Notes under the pieces: model-generated
Databases searched by the model: none
What the model saw: the letters and a program-made list of their open reading frames with translations, nothing else
Told to the model about the DNA's origin: nothing
Shown here: in pieces, positions 7,559-10,614 of the stretch
How positions within the stretch are numbered: the stretch's first letter is position 1
Layout: each line of letters starts with the position of its first letter
Position numbers and translations under genes: made by a program
NCBI GenBank assembly: GCA_946406305.1
Contig: CAMJKC010000048.1
Span: 1-10,614 of the forward strand
Reading direction: 5' to 3'
DNA length: 10,614 nucleotides
From: an uncultured Lachnospiraceae bacterium
GTDB taxonomy: Bacteria; Bacillota; Clostridia; Lachnospirales; Lachnospiraceae

Positions 7559-7762
7559 ATGGAAACATTGATATCAGATACTACAGCAATGCTTAAAGAG
7601 TTACCAGTGAGTGAACAAAAATTTGCTTATGAATTTGTAAAAAGGTTAGTACTTGCCTGGGATCCCGACTACACAAAACTTACACCAAATGAAGAATTAA
7701 GTTTGAAAGAAGCAGAAGAAGAAGAATATAAAAATGGAGATTATATAGAGTATAAATTCTAG
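7559..7762 (+). CDS. Orphan antitoxin-like small protein
   Basis: 67 residues, acidic C-terminus (a run of glutamates, then NGDYIEY). The LPVSEQ...FAYEFVKRLVLAWDPDYTKLT pattern recalls small antitoxins that precede RelE/ParE-type toxins in Firmicutes, a recognition from memory with no named family. AGGAGG at 7544-7549 is nine bases before ATG. No toxin follows: the next 160 bases hold palindromes and the promoter of another cassette. Either the toxin was lost, or this protein acts alone or in trans on the neighbouring toxins. An alternative is a small regulator unrelated to toxins. Confidence 0.6.
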   Translation: METLISDTTAMLKELPVSEQKFAYEFVKRLVLAWDPDYTKLTPNEELSLKEAEEEEYKNGDYIEYKF

Positions 7763-7785
7763 TGATGTTATGATTTATGCTCAAA

Positions 7786-7847
7786 ATAAAAGGGACGGGG
7801 TTAAATATTGCAATATTAGGGACACTCTTGAGTAGTGTCCCTTTTAT
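7786..7847. repeat. Nested palindrome cluster (possible REP/MITE-like element or terminator)
   Basis: Three symmetric features in 62 bases: an outer 11-bp inverted repeat ATAAAAGGGAC (7786-7796) / GTCCCTTTTAT (7837-7847); a perfect 14-base palindrome AATATTGCAATATT (7804-7817); and an inner stem GGGACACT (7819-7826) / AGTGTCCC (7834-7841). The GGGAC arm occurs twice and both copies can pair with the same 3' arm. Such GGGAC-bounded palindromes resemble small mobile or REP-like units in Firmicutes, but no copy elsewhere in the window supports that. Confidence 0.5.
7819..7845 (+). terminator. Intrinsic terminator-like hairpin after the orphan antitoxin
   Basis: Stem GGGACACT / AGTGTCCC (8 bp, loop CTTGAGT) followed by TTTT. 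The T-run is short but the stem is strong. The upstream AAAAGGGAC gives an alternative, longer pairing with the same 3' arm. Confidence 0.6.
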
Positions 7848-7924
7848 GACAATAATAAACTTAGTCTTTTTTATTTCTTTTTATTTTCAGGTGGAAATAC
7901 ATATAAAATACTTAGTTAAATTCG

Positions 7925-7953
7925 TTGATAAAAAAAGGTTTTTCATGTATAAT
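7925..7953 (+). promoter_or_regulatory. Promoter of toxin-antitoxin cassette 1
   Basis: TTGATA (7925-7930), 17-base spacer, TATAAT (7948-7953) preceded by TG. The spacer and the downstream ATAGT match the promoter of cassette 2 at 10065-10093 almost base for base, which supports a real conserved element. Confidence 0.8.
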
Positions 7954-8015
7954 ATAGTGGGAAGGTAATGAATAGTAAAAGGTTTTGTTTTTATAAAACA
8001 AGAAAGGAGTCTTTA

Positions 8016-8162
8016 ATGGATAAAATATTAGAAAAAGACATAGAGACTAAAGAAGAAGTCAAATTGATTTTAGAGAGATTAGAAGAAGCTAAAAATGGAA
8101 AAGTTAAAACCATAGATGATTCTGTTAAAGATTTTATTAACGAAAGAGTATATATGATATAA
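8016..8162 (+). CDS. Small antitoxin-like protein, first gene of cassette 1
   Basis: 48 residues from ATG 8016, chosen because AAAGGAG (8004-8010) lies five bases upstream; an in-frame ATG at 7968 would add 16 unrelated residues and has a too-close SD. Mostly helical and charged: LEKDIETKEEVKLILERLEE, then NGKVKTIDDSVKDFINERV. The 'G-K-x-x-TIDD...I-x-E-x' end recalls the C-terminus of the antitoxin of cassette 2 (GKWYTIDDMNEMIDEVI), so it may be a second antitoxin or a shortened duplicate. It ends 28 bases before the next small gene and shares its promoter. No family can be named with certainty. Confidence 0.6.
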   Translation: MDKILEKDIETKEEVKLILERLEEAKNGKVKTIDDSVKDFINERVYMI

Positions 8163-8190
8163 ATATTTTTAATTAAAGAGAGGTAAGAAT

Positions 8191-8346
8191 ATGGTAAAAG
8201 ACAAAGATATATTAGATGATAAAATGATAAAAGTTATCGATAAAAAACTATTAGAAGTAGAACAAGATGATGCTAATGGTGTTAAGTGGCTTACAAGAGA
8301 AGAAGCAGATAAACTTATGAACGTGAATAAAGAATTATATGTATAA
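8191..8346 (+). CDS. Antitoxin of ParE/RelE cassette 1
   Basis: 51 residues. SD AGAGAGG (8177-8183) seven bases before ATG. IDKKLLEVEQ and GVKWLTREEADKL line up with IDAKLLEYEK and GKWYTIDDMNEM in the antitoxin of cassette 2, so the two are paralogues. No DNA-binding domain is evident at this length; it is probably only the toxin-wrapping part of a longer antitoxin type, or a compact one. The last eight bases overlap the toxin start (ATGTATAA shared, 8339-8346), which enforces translational coupling. Confidence 0.72.
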   Translation: MVKDKDILDDKMIKVIDKKLLEVEQDDANGVKWLTREEADKLMNVNKELYV

Positions 8347-8656
8347 TATAGAAATATCACCAAGATATGTCGCTGATATGAATGCAACCACAAATTATAT
8401 TAGTAATGTTTTGTGCAATTTGGATGCAGCATTAAATTTAAAAAATAAAGCTGACGCAATTATTGATGATATTGCTAAAAATCCATATATTTACAGTAGT
8501 TACATTTCAGGTTCTAAATTAAAGAATGAATACAGAAAAGCCAAAGTTAATAATTATTATATATTTTTTAGAATTGATGAAGAGAGGATGGTAGTACAAA
8601 TAGCAAGATTTATATTTAGTAGGATGGATTTTACAAATATTAATGAAATTTTATAA
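8339..8656 (+). CDS. ParE/RelE family toxin, cassette 1
   Basis: 105 residues with the RelE/ParE fold signature: MYNIEIS first strand, two helices (about 10-47) ending in DDIAKNP, then EYRKAKVNNYYIFFRIDEE (64-82) and VQIARFIFSRMDF. Tyr65-Arg66, Arg90 and Arg95 sit where family members keep aromatic and basic residues. RelE-type members cut mRNA on the ribosome and ParE-type members inhibit gyrase; sequence alone does not tell which. It overlaps the antitoxin by eight bases. About half of it matches the cassette 2 toxin by eye (YISN-x-L-x-N-x-DAA, AKNP). No internal stop or frameshift, so it is probably intact. Confidence 0.88.
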   Translation: MYNIEISPRYVADMNATTNYISNVLCNLDAALNLKNKADAIIDDIAKNPYIYSSYISGSKLKNEYRKAKVNNYYIFFRIDEERMVVQIARFIFSRMDFTNINEIL

Positions 8657-8795
8657 AAGATATGATTAGAAATTTATTAAAAAACTTAATAAACTACAAA
8701 ACGGAAGAACTTAAATCAGAGTTTCTACCTAGTAGTAGAGAGAGTGTCTTTTAATTGGTAATTTTAATTACCAAAAATTTTATAATGTCAATAAT
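8657..8795 (+). other. Structured spacer between cassette 1 and the P-loop gene
   Basis: Contains a possible 30-residue reading frame (ATG 8662 to TAA 8752-8754) with no convincing SD; a small hairpin TCTAC (8724-8728) / GTAGA (8735-8739); and a perfect 9-bp stem TTGGTAATT (8755-8763) / AATTACCAA (8766-8774) with a two-base loop. A TATAAT at 8781-8786 has no good -35. The 30-residue frame is recorded as unlikely to be a gene but cannot be excluded. Confidence 0.4.
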
Positions 8796-8829
8796 AAGCC
8801 AGTATGCCGTGTGGTGTAGGGGCTTTTTT
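8796..8829 (+). terminator. Intrinsic terminator / possible attenuator ahead of the P-loop gene
   Basis: AAGCC (8796-8800) pairs with GGCTT (8821-8825), then a 2x2 internal loop, then TATGCC (8803-8808) with GGTGTA (8813-8818, two G-U pairs) closing a GTGT loop, followed by T to 8829. It ends cassette 1, and since it lies only 35 bases before the P-loop start it could also act as a leader attenuator. Confidence 0.7.
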
Positions 8830-8863
8830 ATTTAATAAAAAAATAAGAAAAGGAGGTAAAAAT

Positions 8864-9274
8864 ATGAAATTAATAATTCTAAGTGGTGAAGCCAATTCGG
8901 GAAAGACAGGTATAATGACACAAATTATTAATAATAAAAACGTTAATATTGTTACTCTAATCAAGCAAACAAAACCAAGACAAAAAAGAAACTTACCGGA
9001 CTATATTGGTGTTTTCATTATTAAAAATAAGCGTGTAGGAATTGTAACAAGAGGTGATAATAGAAGACAAATTATTGAGGGCTGTAGTTTATTGCTAAAA
9101 AGTAATTATAAATTTGATGTTATTATATGTGTATGTCACCCTTCAAAAGTTAATTATACAATCAATTTATACCAACAGAATAATGCTCATGTTGTTGTGA
9201 CAAATAGAATTAAAACAAATTTGATAAAGTCAAATACAACAAGAATTGTCAATACAATAAATAGTATAATCTAA
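8864..9274 (+). CDS. Small P-loop NTPase-like protein, function unknown
   Basis: 136 residues. Walker A GEANSGKT (8-15) right after the first strand MKLIILS. Further conserved-looking pieces: a DYIGVFIIKNKRVGIVTRGD stretch (ending Asp65) and DVIICVCH (85-92), whose 'VGI-x-x-x-GD ... D-x-IIC' pattern I associate with small uncharacterised ATP-binding proteins. The aspartate after the third strand could serve as Walker B. No membrane segment or DNA-binding motif. The start is ATG 8864 with AGGAGG at 8851-8856; an earlier in-frame ATG at 8804 lies inside the terminator stem and is rejected. It stands alone between mobile remnants; no partner enzyme is apparent. Confidence 0.68.
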   Translation: MKLIILSGEANSGKTGIMTQIINNKNVNIVTLIKQTKPRQKRNLPDYIGVFIIKNKRVGIVTRGDNRRQIIEGCSLLLKSNYKFDVIICVCHPSKVNYTINLYQQNNAHVVVTNRIKTNLIKSNTTRIVNTINSII

Positions 9275-9305
9275 ATGAAAAATTTAATGTAATAAAATAA
9301 AAAAT

Positions 9306-9325
9306 AGAAGGAGATTAACTATATT
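9306..9325 (+). promoter_or_regulatory. Shine-Dalgarno pointing at an ATT start codon
   Basis: AGAAGGAG at 9306-9313, nine bases before ATT (9323-9325). From ATT the frame reads a textbook signal peptide, KKILFNIFVFSIILNCRAYA. The ATT is either a rare AUU start or a mutated ATG. Confidence 0.65.
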
Positions 9326-9902
9326 AAAAAAATATTATTTAATATATTTGTATTTTCTATTATATTGAATTGCAGAGCTTATGCAAAAACATATGATTTA
9401 TCGCAAACTGCAAGATGCAAATTAGTATCAGAGTATTCAGAAAACACAAAAGTGGACCAAATGGATACTATAACTTTTGGTTCATATTCACAGTCTGATG
9501 TAAGTGGGAATATAAAAGATCCTATAGAGTGGATAGTGCTTGATAAACAAGGGAATAAAGCATTATTATTGTCAAAATATATTCTTGATTACAAATGGTA
9601 TAATGATGAATTTAAAAATATTACTTGGGAAAGTTGCACATTAAGGGACCGGCTTAATGTTACATTTTATAATACCGCATTACAGCAGTAAAAAAGGACA
9701 TATAGATATTACATATGTGAAAAGTAACAAAAACAAAGAATATGGAACAGGTGGTGGCAATATTACATATGATCATATATTTTTATTGAGTTTAGATGAA
9801 ACTGAAAAATATATTAGTTCTACAAGTTGGAATTTTAACTCACGACTTGCTACAAAAGGAACAAATTATGCACAAGTGGTTAATAATATAGGTCGTGATT
9901 AA
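9323..9902 (+). pseudogene. DUF6273-like secreted protein, frameshifted and truncated
   Basis: Signal peptide (codons 1-21, cleavage after AYA), then the DUF6273 pattern: ITFGSYSQSDVSGNIKDPIE, WIVLDKQGNKALLLSKYILD, YNDEF and TWESCTLRDRL. At 9680-9683 the codons TTA C hold one base too many: dropping one base gives N-T-A-F-S-S-K-K-G-H, the expected continuation, which then runs in the other frame through GTGGGNITYDHIFLLSLDE and RLATKGTNYAQVV to TAA 9900-9902. The C-terminal part with the usual WLRSPG and VRPAL motifs is missing. With an ATT start as well, this is a dead gene. DUF6273 proteins are surface or secreted proteins of unknown function, often in clostridial mobile DNA. Confidence 0.75.
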
Positions 9903-10036
9903 TCAAGCTGGAGTGTGTCATAAAGGCCTATAAACACAGTAAAATTATAACTGAGTTCTCAGATGACCTGTGGAATGGACTGCTTTATAAATGTTTAGTT
10001 TTTAAAGACCACATTGAGTTTAGAAATATACAAATA
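9899..10036 (+). pseudogene. Remnant of a serine recombinase C-terminus
   Basis: Open frame without a start codon. HSKIITEFSDDLWNGLLYK followed by CLVFKDHIEFRN resembles the closing segment of clostridial large serine recombinases ('ITEFDE-x-LW ... V-x-F-x-F-x-x-G-x-EI'). Everything upstream (catalytic and zinc-ribbon domains) is gone. It abuts the broken DUF6273 gene, so the two were probably joined by deletion or recombination. The frame runs on to 10145, but beyond 10036 it only crosses the next promoter. Family recognition is from memory and the match is short. Confidence 0.5.
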
Positions 10037-10064
10037 AAAAAGTATGAAAGAGTTGGATTTTTCA

Positions 10065-10093
10065 TTGATAAAATGGGGTTTTTTTTGTATAAT
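10065..10093 (+). promoter_or_regulatory. Promoter of toxin-antitoxin cassette 2
   Basis: TTGATA (10065-10070), 17-base spacer, TATAAT (10088-10093) preceded by TG. Same architecture and near-identical sequence as the promoter at 7925-7953, including GG-T-run in the spacer and ATAGT after the -10. Confidence 0.82.
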
Positions 10094-10127
10094 ATAGTTA
10101 TTAAATTTATTACTTGGGAGGAGCATT

Positions 10128-10289
10128 ATGGAACAAGTATTGAATAATGAAACAATTGAAAAAATGACATCAGAAATTGATGCTAAACTTTTGGAATATG
10201 AAAAAAATTATAAAAGTGGTACGGGCAAATGGTATACCATTGATGATATGAATGAAATGATAGATGAAGTGATTTCTAAACATGTATAA
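10128..10289 (+). CDS. Antitoxin of ParE/RelE cassette 2
   Basis: 53 residues. GGGAGGAG (10116-10123) sits four bases before ATG. IDAKLLEYEK and GKWYTIDDMNEMIDEVI match the cassette 1 antitoxin. Its stop TAA (10287-10289) overlaps the toxin start at 10282 by eight bases, the same overlap as in cassette 1. There is no second small gene before it, unlike cassette 1. Too short to carry a recognisable DNA-binding domain; the role as toxin neutraliser is inferred from gene order. Confidence 0.75.
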   Translation: MEQVLNNETIEKMTSEIDAKLLEYEKNYKSGTGKWYTIDDMNEMIDEVISKHV

Positions 10290-10587
10290 TATTAGAATAT
10301 CAGAAGAATTCTATAATGATGTAGCGGATACTGTTATTTATATCTCAAACATTTTGTATAATGTTGATGCAGCTAAGAATTTTAAGAGTAGAATAAATGA
10401 TGCTATTAGTAAGGTTGCTAAGAATCCTAAAATTAATCCACAGCTTAAGACAAATCAAATTTTGGAATATGAATATCGATATGTCTATGTAGGAAATTAT
10501 TATCTAATTTATCATTATGATGAAGAGAATATCTATATAGCAAGGTTGATTTATTCTAAACGAGATTTTGATAATTTAAGAATATAA
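10282..10587 (+). CDS. ParE/RelE family toxin, cassette 2
   Basis: 101 residues. MYNIRIS first strand, two helices with YISNILYNVDAAKNFKSRI, AKNP, then YEYRYVYVGNYYLIYHYDEE (63-82) and IYIARLIYSKRDF (84-96). Tyr65-Arg66, Arg88 and Arg94 are at the same places as in the cassette 1 toxin. Mode of action (mRNA cleavage or gyrase inhibition) is not readable from sequence. Intact frame. No terminator before the next gene, whose SD begins four bases after this stop, so transcription may continue. Confidence 0.88.
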   Translation: MYNIRISEEFYNDVADTVIYISNILYNVDAAKNFKSRINDAISKVAKNPKINPQLKTNQILEYEYRYVYVGNYYLIYHYDEENIYIARLIYSKRDFDNLRI

Positions 10588-10605
10588 TTTAGAAAGGAAA
10601 TAAAG

Positions 10606-10614
10606 ATGGAGTTT
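10606..10614 (+). CDS. Start of a further gene (3' partial)
   Basis: AGAAAGGA (10591-10598) is seven bases before ATG 10606; only three codons (M-E-F) are in the window. Product unknown. It probably continues the cassette 2 transcript. Confidence 0.45.

Noticed and set aside
7777..7968. 63-codon plus-strand frame beginning MLKIKGTGLN
   Set aside because: Crosses the palindrome cluster and the promoter of cassette 1, has no SD, and reads low-complexity residues.
7968..8015. Longer N-terminus for the 48-residue protein from ATG 7968
   Set aside because: SD would be only two bases away, while ATG 8016 has AAAGGAG at the right distance; the extra 16 residues look like leader sequence.
8342..8347. 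TATAAT inside the toxin 1 start as an internal promoter
   Set aside because: The -35 region (GAACGT) is poor; recorded only as a shared sequence in the findings.
8169..8393. Minus-strand frame of 74 codons
   Set aside because: Antisense to the antitoxin and toxin of cassette 1.
8690..8780. Purine-riboswitch-like GTTTCTACC at 8721-8729
   Set aside because: No matching P1 stem or second loop sequence of the class; only the short motif agrees.
8755..8786. Promoter with TATAAT at 8781-8786
   Set aside because: No -35 at 17 bases; TTGGTA is 20 bases away, and the predicted start falls at the terminator stem.
8804..8863. Upstream ATG 8804 for the P-loop protein
   Set aside because: It sits inside the terminator stem, lacks an SD, and the protein fold starts at MKLIIL from ATG 8864.
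1..10614. CRISPR arrays, tRNA and rRNA genes
   Set aside because: No regularly spaced direct repeats and no cloverleaf or ribosomal RNA sequence were seen on either strand.

Overview
The window is very AT-rich, reads entirely on the + strand, has strong AGGAGG-type ribosome binding sites and tight operons. It looks like a Clostridia chromosome (Peptostreptococcaceae), most probably Clostridioides difficile or a close relative. This is inferred from base composition, gene style and remembered family resemblance; no search was run.

The left part (1-7485) is orderly core-type DNA. It opens inside a reading frame that joins the end of a metallo-beta-lactamase-fold hydrolase to a complete flavodoxin without a stop codon, closed by an intrinsic terminator (727-758). 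A clear sigma-A promoter (785-813) then drives a run of closely spaced genes: a VanZ-family membrane protein, a MoeA, a larger MoeA fused to a periplasmic-binding-protein-like domain, a PLP-dependent cysteine desulfurase-like enzyme (lysine 198, cysteine 336 both present) and a 78-residue DUF3343 protein with one central cysteine. The last four together look like a molybdenum-cofactor insertion and maturation set: MoeA proteins handle molybdenum ligation, while the desulfurase and the small carrier-like protein could pass sulfur or selenium to a molybdenum hydroxylase. The operon then continues, or is followed, by a two-TM coiled-coil DUF4349-like envelope protein whose strong Shine-Dalgarno lies 45 bases before its ATG, and by a single-domain O6-alkylguanine-DNA alkyltransferase with an intact PCHRV active site.

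The right part (7486-10614) is accessory DNA made of small, duplicated and broken genes: an orphan antitoxin-like gene with no toxin, followed by a compact nest of palindromes; a toxin-antitoxin cassette with its own promoter, two small antitoxin-like genes and a ParE/RelE toxin; a structured 200-base spacer ending in an intrinsic terminator; a small P-loop protein of unknown function; a DUF6273-type secreted-protein pseudogene (start codon ATT, one-base frameshift, missing C-terminal half); a fragment of a serine recombinase C-terminus; and a second toxin-antitoxin cassette paralogous to the first. The two cassettes share promoter sequence, antitoxin signature, the same 8-base antitoxin/toxin overlap and toxin sequence, so they are copies that diverged. 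The last 9 bases are the start of another gene.

I do not see an obviously new multi-gene system. The most useful leads are the selenium/sulfur-type molybdoenzyme maturation operon, the three-gene antitoxin-antitoxin-toxin arrangement, the hydrolase-flavodoxin in-frame junction, and the decayed mobile-element region between the cassettes.
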